Positions 47,911 through 56,960 are shown, numbered from the stretch's first letter. The stretch is DNA of 64,000 nt from Falsiroseomonas ponticola (GCF_016805305.1 NZ_JAERQN010000008.1:186001-250000); one strand, 5' to 3'. Translations and numbers: made by a program. The notes: generated from the sequence alone by a model not told the origin.

Positions 47911-50121
47911 ATGTCCGCCACCGCCGCGCCCGCCGCGATCATCCCTGGCCCCGAGGGGCTGCCGCGCCGCGAGGGCCGGCGATTCGCGCTGGCCTTCGCG
48001 GCGGCGTCGCTGGCGGCGATCGCGGCCATGGCGCTGCTGCCGGCCCCGAGCGCGCCGCGCCCGGCCCGCTTCGTGGAGGCCCCACCCTCCCCGGCCGACC
48101 GGGCCGCGGCGACGCTGGAACGCGCCTCCGCCGCCCGGCCGATGGATGCGGAGGCGCTGCGCCGCCTGGCCGACCAGCTGCGCAGCACGCACCGGCCCCT
48201 GCAACTCGCCATCGCGCTGGAACGGCTGCATGCGCTGACCGGGGAGCCCGCGCCGCTGCGGGAGGCGATGGAGCTGCGCACGGATCTCGGCGACCAGGCG
48301 GCGGCGCGGGCGGCGCTCGACCGGCTCTCGGCCATCGGCGCGACGACGGAGGCGGAGGCGCTGCGGCTGGCGGCGCTGCGCATGGATGCGGGGGATGCCA
48401 GCGGCGCGGTGTCCGGCCTGATGCAGGCGCTGGCGCGCGGGCCGACGCCGGAACTGGCGCTGCGCACCGTGCAATCCGCGCTGCGGCTGCCGGAGCCGGG
48501 GGTGGCGCTGCGCACGCTGGGCACGACGCTGGCGGCGCAGGCGCCGGACCTGCTGGAGGCGCTGCGCCGCGTGCTGATGGGGGATTCGCGGCCCGACCTG
48601 GCGCTGCTGCTGCTGGAAGGCCTGCCGCCGGCCGCGCAGGCGGAACCCGCCACCGCCTTCGCGCTGGCCCAGGCGGAAGCGCGGGCGGGCTGGGGCGGCG
48701 CGGCGCTGGCGCGGCTGCTGGCGCTGCGCGCCACCGATGGCCTGCCCGCCGGCGCCGGCGCGCTGCTGGTGGACCTCGCGCTGCGGGAGGGACGGCTGGA
48801 GGAGGCCTTCGAGGTCGCGGCGCTGCTGCCGGCGGAGGCCTGGCCCGCCCCCCTGCCCGCCCGGCTGGCGGAAGCCGCGCGGCAGGCGCAGCGGCCGGAT
48901 CTGCTGCGCCGGATCGACCCGCAGCGCCTGGCCGCGCGGCCCGAGGTGGCGGCGCAGCTGGCGCTGGCGCGGGGCGACCGCGCGGCGGCGCGGCGGCTGG
49001 CGGAGGCCGCGCTGGCGCGCCCGCCGAACGCGGCGGAGGGCGCGCGGGGCCTCGCCCTGGTGCTGCGGGAGGGGGGGCAGGACCAGGCGGCCTGGGACCG
49101 GCTGCGGCGGGACCTGCAGGGCCCCCGGCCCGATCCCGGCGCGCTGCGGCTCTTCGCGGAACTCTCCATGGCGCCGGCGCGCAGCGGCCCGGGCCTGGCG
49201 CTGCTGGACCGCCACCGGGCGGATGGCGCCGCGGCCGCCGATGCCTGGCTGCGGCTCGCCCTGGCGGAGGAGCGGGGGGAGGAGGCGGCGCGCTTCCTGG
49301 CCGAGGGCGGGCCGGCCAGCGCCGGCGCGATGGTGGAGGCGCTGGCCCTGGCCGCGCGGCGGCGCGACGCCGGCCTGGCGGATGCCGCCCTGGCGGCGCT
49401 GCGATCCCGCCGCGACTGGCCGGAGGGCTGGACGCCGGAGGAGGCGCGGGTGACGGCGGCGCTGGCCCGGCCGCTCGGCACCGGGAGCCTCGGCCTCACG
49501 CTCGACATGCTGGACTGGGCGTCGGAGCAGGAGGCGCGCAACCGCATCGTGCTGCTGCTGGCGGCGGTGCCGGAGATCGGCGCCATCGCGGCGCAGCTGC
49601 CGACCGTGGCGCAGCACCCCGCGCTGCGGCGCCTGCGGCGGGAGGCGGAGGCGGCGGGGCCGGAGGCGCAGGGGGAAGGCACGACGGCGCGGCTGGCGCT
49701 GCTGGCGGTGCTGTCGCCGCGCGACGCGGTGCCGCTGCTGGCCCGGCGGGCGGAGGCGGAGCCGGCGCGCTTCGGCCCCGCGCAGGTGCTGGCGGTGTAC
49801 CGGGCCGATGGCGCGGCGCAGGGGGAGGCGGCGCTGCGCGCGCTGCTGCCGCGGCTGGCCCGCCCGCAGCAGGAAGCCGCGCTGTTCCTGGTGATGGGCG
49901 CGGCGCCGGCGGAGGCGCGGCCCGCCCTGGCGCGGCTGGCGGATGAGGCGCTGGGCGCCGGCTGGCGCTCGCGATTCGAGGCGATGCTGGCCCGGCAGGG
50001 CAGGCGGGCGGAGCTGGTGGCGGCGCTGCGCGCCCGCGCGGCGATGCCGGGCGAGGACCGGCGCGAGATCGCGCGCCGCCTGGCGGAGCTGGGCGAGAAC
50101 GACACGGGGGATGGACGATGA
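47911..50121 (+). CDS. Membrane-anchored TPR-rich protein, possibly PelB-like without barrel
   Basis: 736 aa. After a short cytosolic tail comes one membrane segment (FALAFAAASLAAIAAMALLPA, residues about 28-48); the remainder is helical repeats of TPR type rich in Ala/Leu/Arg (LERLHALTGEPAPLREAMELR, LALARGDRAAARRLAEAALAR and others). Pseudomonas PelB has the same anchor and TPR part but continues into an outer-membrane beta-barrel of several hundred residues, which is missing here. It is divergent from pelD. Its role as periplasmic scaffold for a Pel-like polymer is inference. Confidence 0.65.
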   Translation: MSATAAPAAIIPGPEGLPRREGRRFALAFAAASLAAIAAMALLPAPSAPRPARFVEAPPSPADRAAATLERASAARPMDAEALRRLADQLRSTHRPLQLAIALERLHALTGEPAPLREAMELRTDLGDQAAARAALDRLSAIGATTEAEALRLAALRMDAGDASGAVSGLMQALARGPTPELALRTVQSALRLPEPGVALRTLGTTLAAQAPDLLEALRRVLMGDSRPDLALLLLEGLPPAAQAEPATAFALAQAEARAGWGGAALARLLALRATDGLPAGAGALLVDLALREGRLEEAFEVAALLPAEAWPAPLPARLAEAARQAQRPDLLRRIDPQRLAARPEVAAQLALARGDRAAARRLAEAALARPPNAAEGARGLALVLREGGQDQAAWDRLRRDLQGPRPDPGALRLFAELSMAPARSGPGLALLDRHRADGAAAADAWLRLALAEERGEEAARFLAEGGPASAGAMVEALALAARRRDAGLADAALAALRSRRDWPEGWTPEEARVTAALARPLGTGSLGLTLDMLDWASEQEARNRIVLLLAAVPEIGAIAAQLPTVAQHPALRRLRREAEAAGPEAQGEGTTARLALLAVLSPRDAVPLLARRAEAEPARFGPAQVLAVYRADGAAQGEAALRALLPRLARPQQEAALFLVMGAAPAEARPALARLADEALGAGWRSRFEAMLARQGRRAELVAALRARAAMPGEDRREIARRLAELGENDTGDGR

Positions 50122-50810
50122 CGATCCGGTTCTACGACCTGGCGGGCGCCGACCCGGCGCGGCGCTTCAGCCCCTATTGCTGGCGGCTGCGCTACGCGCT
50201 GGCGGCCAAGGGCCTGGCCTTCGAGGCGGTGCCCTGGCGCTTCACGGAAAAGGACGTGATCGCGCCCTTCGGCAGCGACAAGGTGCCGGTGCTGGTGGAT
50301 GGCGACCGCGTGGTGGCCGACAGCTGGGCGATCGCGGAATACCTGGAGGATGCCTATCCCGACCGGCCGAGCCTGTTCGGCGCCGATCCCGGCCGGGCGC
50401 TGGCGCGCTTCGTCAATGCCTTCGCCGATGCGGTGGTGGTGCCCGGGATCGCACGGCTGGTGGTGGCCGATATCGACGCGGTGATCGACGAGCGGGACCG
50501 CGCCTATTTCCGCGCGAGCCGGGAGAAGCGCTTCGGCATGACGCTGGAAGCGGCGCAGGCGGACCGGGACACGCGGGTGGAGGCGTTCCGCCAGGCGCTG
50601 CATCCGCTGCGGATGGTGCTGCGGGCGCAGCCCTTCCTGGCCGGCGGCGCGCCGCTCTACGCCGATGCCATCGTGATGGGCTGCTTCCAATGGGCGCGCT
50701 GCGTCAGCCCCTTCCGGCTGCTGGAGGCCGATGACCCGGTGGAGGCCTGGCGGCAGCGGATGCTGGACCTGCATGGCGGCATGGCGCGCCAGGTTCCCGC
50801 CTTCGATTGA
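50118..50810 (+). CDS. Glutathione S-transferase family protein
   Basis: 230 aa with an N-terminal thioredoxin-fold domain (TIRFYDLAGADPARRFSPYCWRLRYALAAKG, then SDKVPVLVDGDRVVADSWAIAEYLE, where the cis-Pro and the Asp-Ser pair bind glutathione) and an all-helical C-terminal domain. It resembles the LigE/LigF beta-etherase-like branch. It overlaps the TPR gene by 4 bp (ATGA). Reason for this pairing unknown. Confidence 0.88.
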   Translation: MTIRFYDLAGADPARRFSPYCWRLRYALAAKGLAFEAVPWRFTEKDVIAPFGSDKVPVLVDGDRVVADSWAIAEYLEDAYPDRPSLFGADPGRALARFVNAFADAVVVPGIARLVVADIDAVIDERDRAYFRASREKRFGMTLEAAQADRDTRVEAFRQALHPLRMVLRAQPFLAGGAPLYADAIVMGCFQWARCVSPFRLLEADDPVEAWRQRMLDLHGGMARQVPAFD

Positions 50811-50861
50811 TGGTGACGGAAAGGATAGTTGGCCAGCCACGGCCCGGCATGGCCTGATGCG

Positions 50862-50880
50862 CCCTGACAGAATGTCAGGG
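50862..50880. promoter_or_regulatory. Palindrome at the cytochrome P460 ribosome-binding site
   Basis: Perfect 8-bp inverted repeat CCCTGACA/TGTCAGGG with loop GAA, immediately followed by GGAGCGTTCC and the start codon. It may be an operator or an mRNA hairpin that modulates translation. Confidence 0.5.
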
Positions 50881-50890
50881 GGAGCGTTCC

Positions 50891-51436
50891 ATGCGGGTTT
50901 CGATGCTGGCCGGCGCGGTGGCGATCGGCCTTCTGTCCGTCGCAGCAGGCGCGCAGCCGCGCGCGCCCTATACGCCCGGGCCGCACAATATCGAATTGCC
51001 GGCGGACTGGCAGGCCCGCTTCATCCGCTACGCCACGGTGGACAAGGAGGATCGCAAGATCATCCGGCACATGTATGTGAACCCGGAAGCCTATGCGGCG
51101 ACGCGGGCCGGGCAGCCGGCGCCGGAGGGGACGCTGATCATCATGGCGGATACCCGCGCCAGGCTGGATGCGCAGGGAAGGCCGCTGCTGGATACCGCCG
51201 GGCGCTTCATCCCGGAGCCCGGCTGGATCGCGATCGGCGTGCAGCAGAAGGAGGCCGGCTGGGGCGAGGGCTACGGCCCGGACCAGCGCAACGGCAACTG
51301 GGAATACGCGGCCTTCGACGGGGCGGGGCAGCGGCGGAACATCCCGCTGAATTCCTGCTTCGGCTGCCACCTGGGCGCCCGCGCGCAGCAGGACTTCACC
51401 TTCACCTACTGGGACCATGCGGTGGCGCGGCGCTGA
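50891..51436 (+). CDS. Cytochrome P460 family protein
   Basis: 181 aa periplasmic c-type heme protein. Signal peptide RVSMLAGAVAIGLLSVAAGAQ; heme-binding CFGCH at residues 156-160 near the C-terminus, as in P460 cytochromes. Typical inner segments: PADWQARFIRYATVDKEDRKIIRHMYVNP and IAIGVQQKEAGWGEGY. Characterised members oxidise hydroxylamine or bind NO. The Lys that cross-links the heme in true P460 cannot be confirmed by eye. A palindrome covers its leader and a strong hairpin follows it. Confidence 0.88.
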   Translation: MRVSMLAGAVAIGLLSVAAGAQPRAPYTPGPHNIELPADWQARFIRYATVDKEDRKIIRHMYVNPEAYAATRAGQPAPEGTLIIMADTRARLDAQGRPLLDTAGRFIPEPGWIAIGVQQKEAGWGEGYGPDQRNGNWEYAAFDGAGQRRNIPLNSCFGCHLGARAQQDFTFTYWDHAVARR

Positions 51437-51458
51437 CAGCGCCACCCACTTTGTTCTT

Positions 51459-51477
51459 GGGGCCGCAAGGCGGCCCC
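51459..51477 (+). terminator. Terminator hairpin after cytochrome P460
   Basis: 8-bp stem GGGGCCGC/GCGGCCCC with loop AAG, 22 bp after the stop codon; no T-run. Confidence 0.5.
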
Positions 51478-51530
51478 CGCGCGCAGGGCACCCTTGCCGC
51501 CAGGCGCCCCAGCGCGTAGGCGCGTAAGGC

Positions 51531-51564
51531 AAGCGGCCGGAGGCCGCGCCCGCCGTCTGAGGGC
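51531..51564. repeat. Dispersed 34-bp repeat, copy 1
   Basis: Starts AAGCGGCCGGAGGCCGCGCC and contains the hairpin GCGGCC-GGA-GGCCGC. It matches 53500-53533 with 2 mismatches. It lies 8 bp before the DUF1028 gene. REP-like element or duplicated terminator. Confidence 0.65.
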
Positions 51565-51572
51565 CTGGATTT

Positions 51573-52229
51573 ATGACCTTTTCGCTGATCGGGCGCTGCG
51601 CGCGCACGGGACAATTCGGGGCGGCGGCGACGACCTCCTCGCTGGCCGTGGGGGCGCGGGTGCATGCGGTGGCGCCCGGCGTGGGGGCGGTGCTGACGCA
51701 GCACCGGACGGATCCGCGCCTCGGCCCGCGCGGCATCGGGCTGCTGCGGTCCGGCTGCACGGCGGCGGAGACCATCGCGGCGCTGGTCGCCTCCACGCCT
51801 GACCACAAATGGCGGCAGCTGGCGGCGATCGACGCCGCGGGGCGCACGGCGCATTTCCACGGCGCGCGGGTGAAGCCGGAACACGGCGCGGCGCACGGCG
51901 CGGATGTCGTCGCCATCGGCAACATCCTGTCCTCGAGCCGCGTGCCGGATGCCATGGCGGCGGCCTTCGCGGCGGACCCGGACCTGCCGCTGGCGGAACG
52001 CCTGCTGCGCGGGCTGGAAGCGGGGGAGGAAGCGGGCGGCGAGCATGGCGAGGTGCGCTCCGCCAGCCTGCTGGTCTATGGTGAGCACGACTTCGCGCTG
52101 GTCGATCTGCGCGCCGATGGCCATGCGAAGCCCATCCCCGCGCTGCGCGCGCTGTGGGAGGAATATGCGCCGCTGGTCGATGCCTATGTCGTCCGCGTGA
52201 TCGACCCCGACAACGCCATCGCGCTCTGA
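51573..52229 (+). CDS. DUF1028 family protein (predicted Ntn-hydrolase)
   Basis: 218 aa. The N-terminus TFSLIGRCARTGQFGAAATTSSLAVGAR in outline, followed by GVGAVLTQHRTDPRLGPRG and DVVAIGNILSS, is the DUF1028 pattern. The family has an Ntn-hydrolase-like fold and is often near peptidases. It lies 10 bp upstream of an M20 amidohydrolase, so both probably process the same N-acyl amino acid or peptide. Confidence 0.9.
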   Translation: MTFSLIGRCARTGQFGAAATTSSLAVGARVHAVAPGVGAVLTQHRTDPRLGPRGIGLLRSGCTAAETIAALVASTPDHKWRQLAAIDAAGRTAHFHGARVKPEHGAAHGADVVAIGNILSSSRVPDAMAAAFAADPDLPLAERLLRGLEAGEEAGGEHGEVRSASLLVYGEHDFALVDLRADGHAKPIPALRALWEEYAPLVDAYVVRVIDPDNAIAL

Positions 52230-52239
52230 AGGAACAGCC

Positions 52240-53415
52240 ATGCCCATCATCAACCGCATCGCCGCCCTGCAGCCCGAGATGGAGGCCTGGCGCCGCGACC
52301 TGCATGAATATCCGGAGCTGCGCTTCGAGGAGAGCCGGACGGCGGAGCAGGTGGCGAAGCTGCTGGCCTCCTGGGGCATCGAGGTGCACACCAACATCGC
52401 CAGGACCGGCGTGGTCGGCGTGCTGCGCGGCACCGGCAATTCCGGCCGCACCATCGGGCTCCGCGCCGACATGGACGCGCTGCCGATGACGGAGGCGACG
52501 GGCCTGCCCTATGCCTCCAAGAACCCGGGGCGCATGCATGCCTGCGGCCATGACGGGCACACGACCATGCTGCTGGGCGCGGCGAAGTACCTGGCGGAGA
52601 CGCGCAACTTCGACGGCACGGTGCATTTCATCTTCCAGCCCGCGGAGGAAGGCGGCGCCGGCGCCAAGGTGATGATGGATGAGGGCCTCTTCGCCCGCTT
52701 CCCCTGCGACACCGTCTATGGCGTGCACAATGATCCGTCGCTGCCGCTGGGCGAGGCCGATGTGCGGGACGACGTGATGATGGCGGCCAGCGACACCTTC
52801 TTCATCACGGTGCGCGGGCAGGGCGGGCATGCGGCGCGGCCGCATGGGGGCATCGATCCCATCGTGGTGGGCGCGCATATCGTGGCCGCGCTGCAGACCA
52901 TCGTCGCGCGGCGGGTCGATCCGCTGGAATCGGCCGTGATCTCCACCACGCAGTTCCATGCCGGGACGGCCACGAACATCATCCCGGACGAGGCGACGCT
53001 CTGCGGCACGGTCCGCACCCTGAAGCCGGAGGTGCAGGATCTGGTCGAGGCGGCGATGCGGCGCGTGGTGGAGGCGACGGCGGCGGCGCATGACGCGGTG
53101 GCGGAGTTCAGCTACCAGCGCGGCTATCCCCCCACCATCAACCATGCGGAGCAGGCGCGCCGCGCGGCGCGCGCGGCCTCCAGCGTGCTGGGCGAGGGCA
53201 AGGTGCGGCGCGACATGCCGCCGGTGATGGGCGGCGAGGATTTCAGCTTCATGCTGCTGGAACGGCCGGGTGCCTATCTCAAGCTCGGCCAGGCGGCGGG
53301 GGCCAAGGGATCGGCGCCGGTGCACACGGTGCAGTACGATTTCAACGACGACCTGCTGCCGGTCGGCGCCAGCTACTTCGCGACGCTGGTGGAGCAGGAG
53401 ATGCCCAGGGGGTAG
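52240..53415 (+). CDS. M20 family amidohydrolase (aminoacylase/hippurate hydrolase type)
   Basis: 391 aa metal-dependent amidohydrolase. Metal and catalytic positions: Asp in GLRADMDALPMTE, HACGHDGHTTMLLG, Glu-Glu in FQPAEEGGAGAKVMMDEG, His in YGVHNDPS, and Glu in VMGGEDFSFML. No signal peptide, so cytosolic. It cleaves N-acyl amino acids or similar amides in relatives. In an apparent operon with the DUF1028 gene. Confidence 0.94.
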   Translation: MPIINRIAALQPEMEAWRRDLHEYPELRFEESRTAEQVAKLLASWGIEVHTNIARTGVVGVLRGTGNSGRTIGLRADMDALPMTEATGLPYASKNPGRMHACGHDGHTTMLLGAAKYLAETRNFDGTVHFIFQPAEEGGAGAKVMMDEGLFARFPCDTVYGVHNDPSLPLGEADVRDDVMMAASDTFFITVRGQGGHAARPHGGIDPIVVGAHIVAALQTIVARRVDPLESAVISTTQFHAGTATNIIPDEATLCGTVRTLKPEVQDLVEAAMRRVVEATAAAHDAVAEFSYQRGYPPTINHAEQARRAARAASSVLGEGKVRRDMPPVMGGEDFSFMLLERPGAYLKLGQAAGAKGSAPVHTVQYDFNDDLLPVGASYFATLVEQEMPRG

Positions 53416-53499
53416 GCGGGCCCCGAAGAAGAGCAATCTGCGGCCGGCCTCAGGCCGGCCGAGGCCGCGAACGCGGCCCGCCGCTTATGCGGCGAAGCC

Positions 53500-53533
53500 A
53501 AGCGGCCGGAGGCCGCGCCCGGCGTTTGAGGGC
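53500..53533. repeat. Dispersed 34-bp repeat, copy 2
   Basis: Second copy of the element at 51531-51564, same orientation, 32 of 34 positions identical, between the M20 gene and the converging antiporter gene. The GCGGCC-GGA-GGCCGC hairpin is kept. Together the two copies bracket the DUF1028-M20 pair. Confidence 0.65.
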
Positions 53534-53541
53534 AAGAATAC

Positions 53542-55269
53542 TCACCCTCCGGCGATGTCCTCCATCGCGCGGCGGCGGAGGACGTCGATCGTGGCCTGGG
53601 CGGTGGAGGCGGCGACGCCCAGGCGCTGCATGGCGTAGTCCGCCATGCCGAGCGCCGTCTCACGCTCCCCCATCAGCACCAGGCCGGTGCCGGCGATCTC
53701 CTGCTCCAGCCAGGCGACTTCCTCGTCGCTATGGGTGCGGACCACGGCATGGATGCCGGGCCGCGCGGCGCGGGCCTCGCGCAGCACCTCCCGCGCCTGG
53801 GGGGCATCGGGCAGCGCCACGACGATGAGGCGCGCGCGTTCCGGGGCGGCGGCGTGGAAGACCTCCGGCCGCGTGGCGTCGCCCCAGACGGTGGGGATGC
53901 CCTGGGCGATGAGGCGTTCCGCCCCGGCGCGATCCTCCTCCACCACGATCAGCGGCAGGTGATGGCGGCGCAGCGCCGCGATGACGACGCTGCCGACACG
54001 GCCGGAGCCGACGACGATGGCGTGGTCCGCCAGCACCGGCCAGGGAAGCTGCGGCGGCAGGGCGGGGCGGGCTTCGGGGCGCGCCAGGCGCGCCTCCAGC
54101 CACGGCGCCAGCGCCTCCGCCGCCTTCAGCAGCAGGGGCGTCGCGATGATGCTGCCGACGGCGGCCATCAGCACGGGGCCGCGCACGGCATCGGGCAGCA
54201 GGCCCTGGCGGATCGCGACCTCGGTCAGCAGGAAGGAGAATTCGCCGATCTGCGCGATGCCCGCGGCGACGACCAGCGCGACGCGCGGGGCCACGCGGAA
54301 GGCCAGCATGACGGCCAGCGCGCCGCCGCCGATGCCGAGCAGCACGGCGGCCAGCGCCGCGACGGCGGCCAGCGGCGTATCCCCCACCACGCTGAGGTCG
54401 AGCAGCAGGCCGACCGAGACGAAGAAGATGGCGGAGAAGATGCGGGCCAGCGGCGTCGCCTCCGCCGCCGCCTGGTGGCCGACATCGCTTTCCCCCAGCA
54501 CCACGCCGGCGAAGAAGGCGCCGAGGGCGAAGGAGACGCCGAAGAGGGAGGAGGCCAGCACCGCGACGCCGAGCGCGGCCGCCAGCACGGCCAGGGTGAA
54601 GAGCTCGCGCGAGCCCCCGCGCGCCACCCGCACCAGCGCCCAGGGCAGCGCGCGGCGGCCGGCCAGCACCATCACCAGCGCGAAGGCGATGAGGGAGAGC
54701 GCGGCCTTGCCCACATCCAGCGCCAGGCCATGCCCATCCCCGCCCCCCGCCAGCGCCGGCAGCAGCACCAGGGCGAAGACGACGACGAGGTCCTGCATCA
54801 CCAGCCAGCCCAGCGCGAGCCGCCCCGGCGGGCCGCCGAGCTTGCCGCGTTCCTCCAGCGCGCGGGTGGCCACCGCGGTGGAGGAGATGGCGAGCGCGAG
54901 GCCGAAGGCGAGGGACGCACCCGGCGGCAGGCCGAGCAGCCCCTGCCCCACCAGCGCGCCGAGCCCCATGGCGACGCCGATCTGCAGCACCGCCCCCGGC
55001 ACCGCGACGCGCCACACCGCCAGCAGGTCCGCCGGCTTGAAATGCAGCCCGACGCCGAAGAGCAGCAGCGCCACGCCGATTTCCGCCATGGCGGCGACCA
55101 TGCCCCGTTCCGCCAGCGATCCCGGCAGCCAGGGGCCGATGACGATGCCGGCGGCGATGTAGCCGATCAGCGCGGGCATGCGGAGCAGCCGCGCCCCGCT
55201 GCCGAGGAGGAAGGCGAGCAGGATGCAGGCGACGATGGTCGCGAGCATCGGGTCGGGTCCATGGGGCAT
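53542..55269 (-). CDS. Monovalent cation:proton antiporter-2 (KefB/C type) with TrkA-N domain
   Basis: 575 aa. Twelve or so helices of the Na/H exchanger family (LRMPALIGYIAAGIVIGPWLPG, ALAISSTAVATRALEERGKLGG, LGWLVMQDLVVVFALVLLP), then a cytosolic Rossmann TrkA-N domain (HAIVVGSGRVGSVVIAALRRHHLP) from about residue 405. It exports K+ or Na+ in exchange for protons and may be gated by a nucleotide ligand. Start at 55269, or at an internal ATG at 55248 (LATIVACILL). Divergent from the alpha/beta hydrolase gene. Confidence 0.93.
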   Translation of the reverse strand: MPHGPDPMLATIVACILLAFLLGSGARLLRMPALIGYIAAGIVIGPWLPGSLAERGMVAAMAEIGVALLLFGVGLHFKPADLLAVWRVAVPGAVLQIGVAMGLGALVGQGLLGLPPGASLAFGLALAISSTAVATRALEERGKLGGPPGRLALGWLVMQDLVVVFALVLLPALAGGGDGHGLALDVGKAALSLIAFALVMVLAGRRALPWALVRVARGGSRELFTLAVLAAALGVAVLASSLFGVSFALGAFFAGVVLGESDVGHQAAAEATPLARIFSAIFFVSVGLLLDLSVVGDTPLAAVAALAAVLLGIGGGALAVMLAFRVAPRVALVVAAGIAQIGEFSFLLTEVAIRQGLLPDAVRGPVLMAAVGSIIATPLLLKAAEALAPWLEARLARPEARPALPPQLPWPVLADHAIVVGSGRVGSVVIAALRRHHLPLIVVEEDRAGAERLIAQGIPTVWGDATRPEVFHAAAPERARLIVVALPDAPQAREVLREARAARPGIHAVVRTHSDEEVAWLEQEIAGTGLVLMGERETALGMADYAMQRLGVAASTAQATIDVLRRRAMEDIAGG

Positions 55270-55325
55270 GGCGCGACCATAGCGGAGGCTGACGCCCGTT
55301 GCCCATCACGCTCCCCCTTGCCACG

Positions 55326-56144
55326 ATGGGCGGGATGCGTGCCCCCGACCCCTTCGACCTGATCTTCGCCCGCGGCTCCATGCTGGCCTGGGACCCGCCC
55401 GTCCCCCGGCCCGGCGCGCCGGCGCTGCTGCTGCTGCACGGCGCGGCCTGCGGCCCCTGGGTCTGGGCGGAGGGCTTCGGCGCCCGCCTGGCCGCGGCGG
55501 GCTTCCCCGTCTTCGCGCCCGGCTTCAACCGCGGCTCCACCCAGAGCCCGGCGGGGCTGGCGGATTACGCGGATGATGCGCGGGCGGCGATCGCGGCCAT
55601 CCACCGGCCGGTGGTGATCGTCGGCCATTCGCTGGGCGGGCTGGTGGCGCAGCGGCTGCTGGACCAGCCGGGGGTGGCGGGCATCGCGCTGCTGGCGCCG
55701 GCGCCGCCGGAGGGGCTGGCCTGGGCCAATTGGCGGCTGGCCATGGCGGACCCGCCGCTGTGGCGCGCGGTGGCGCGGATGACGGAGCCCGGCGCCGGCG
55801 CCGCCCAGGCGGCGCTGCTGCGGCGCGCCCTGTTCGGCCCCGCCATGCCGGAGGCGCTGGCCCTGCGCCACATCGCGCGCATGGGGTCCGAAAGCCGCAG
55901 CGCGCTGCTGGAAGCCCAGGCGCCGCAGCCCGTGCCGCCGGCCTGGGGCGTGGGCAAGCCCGCCGTGGTCTATGGCGCGCGGCGGGACCCGCTGGTGCCG
56001 CCCGATGCGGTGGTGCGCACCGCCGCCTGGCACGCCGCGCCCTTCGCGCTGCTGGACGGCGTGGCGCATGCGATGATGCTGGATTGGGGCTGGGAAAGCC
56101 TGGCGGACCGCCTGCTGGCCTGGGTGGAGGAAAGCTGGAAGTGA
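55326..56144 (+). CDS. Alpha/beta hydrolase
   Basis: 272 aa from the ATG at 55326; the ATG at 55335 (RAPDPFDLIFARGS) is equally possible. Nucleophile elbow VIVGHSLGGLVAQ, oxyanion region LLLLHGAACGPWVW, and His in DGVAHAMMLDWGWE; Asp candidate in GARRDPLVPP. Cytosolic. The stop overlaps the GTG start of the SDR gene. Substrate unknown. Confidence 0.88.
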   Translation: MGGMRAPDPFDLIFARGSMLAWDPPVPRPGAPALLLLHGAACGPWVWAEGFGARLAAAGFPVFAPGFNRGSTQSPAGLADYADDARAAIAAIHRPVVIVGHSLGGLVAQRLLDQPGVAGIALLAPAPPEGLAWANWRLAMADPPLWRAVARMTEPGAGAAQAALLRRALFGPAMPEALALRHIARMGSESRSALLEAQAPQPVPPAWGVGKPAVVYGARRDPLVPPDAVVRTAAWHAAPFALLDGVAHAMMLDWGWESLADRLLAWVEESWK

Positions 56145-56863
56145 GCGACGCGGTCCTGATCACGGGGGGTTCCGGCGGCATCGGCCGCGCCATCGCGCGC
56201 CGCGCGGTGGAAGCGGGGCTGAGCGTCGTGAACCTCGACCTCCGCGCCCCCGAGGAGCCCCTGCCGCGCGAGGCCTTCTTCGAGTGCGACTTCGCCGACC
56301 TGGCGTCGGCGCGGGGCGTGCTGGCGGAGGCGGCGGCCAGGCATGGGCCGCTGCGCCTCGTGAACAATGTCGGCGTGGTGAAGCCCGCCAGCATCGAGGA
56401 GACGACGCCGGAAGACCTGGCGACGGTGATGGATGTGAACCTGCGCAGCGCGCTGCTGGCGGCGCAGGCGCTGCTGCCCGGCATGCGCGCCGCGCGCTTC
56501 GGGCGGATCGTCAACATCGCGTCGCGCGCCGCGCTGGGGAAGGAACTGCGCAGCGCCTATGGGGCCAGCAAGGCGGGGCTGATCGGGCTGGCGCGCACCT
56601 GGGCGCTGGAACTGGCCGCCGACGGCATCACGGTGAACGCCATCGGGCCGGGGCCCATCGCGACGGAACTGTTCCGCCGCGCCAACCCGGACAACAGCCC
56701 GCGCACGCGGGCGATCATCGAGGGGGTGCCGGTGAAGCGGCTCGGCACGCCGGAGGATGTGGCGCATGGCGTCCACTTCTTCCTGGACGAGCGGGCGGGC
56801 TTCGTGACGGGGCAGGTGCTGTATGTCTGCGGGGGGATGACGGTGGGGCTGGCGCCGGTTTGA
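56141..56863 (+). CDS. Short-chain dehydrogenase/reductase
   Basis: 240 aa classical SDR. Start is a GTG at 56141 that overlaps the hydrolase stop (GTGA). Cofactor motif TGGSGGIGRAIA, NNVGVV, catalytic Ser in NIASRAALG, and YGASKAGL with Tyr and Lys. The C-terminal FVTGQVLYVCGGMTVGL is typical. It reduces or oxidises a carbonyl, presumably in the same pathway as the hydrolase. Confidence 0.93.
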   Translation: MSDAVLITGGSGGIGRAIARRAVEAGLSVVNLDLRAPEEPLPREAFFECDFADLASARGVLAEAAARHGPLRLVNNVGVVKPASIEETTPEDLATVMDVNLRSALLAAQALLPGMRAARFGRIVNIASRAALGKELRSAYGASKAGLIGLARTWALELAADGITVNAIGPGPIATELFRRANPDNSPRTRAIIEGVPVKRLGTPEDVAHGVHFFLDERAGFVTGQVLYVCGGMTVGLAPV

Positions 56864-56960
56864 GCGCAGCGGGGGCGGGGGTCGCCGCGCTGACCCGCCC
56901 CCGACCGCGATGGCCCACGGCGCCGCGGCGGGCGGCCCGTCATGATGTGCGAGGCGTTGC

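Noticed and set aside
47901..50840. Minus-strand frame of 979 codons opposite the TPR gene
   Set aside because: Ser/Arg/Ala-rich shadow; the plus-strand protein has an anchor helix, repeats and a coupled downstream gene.
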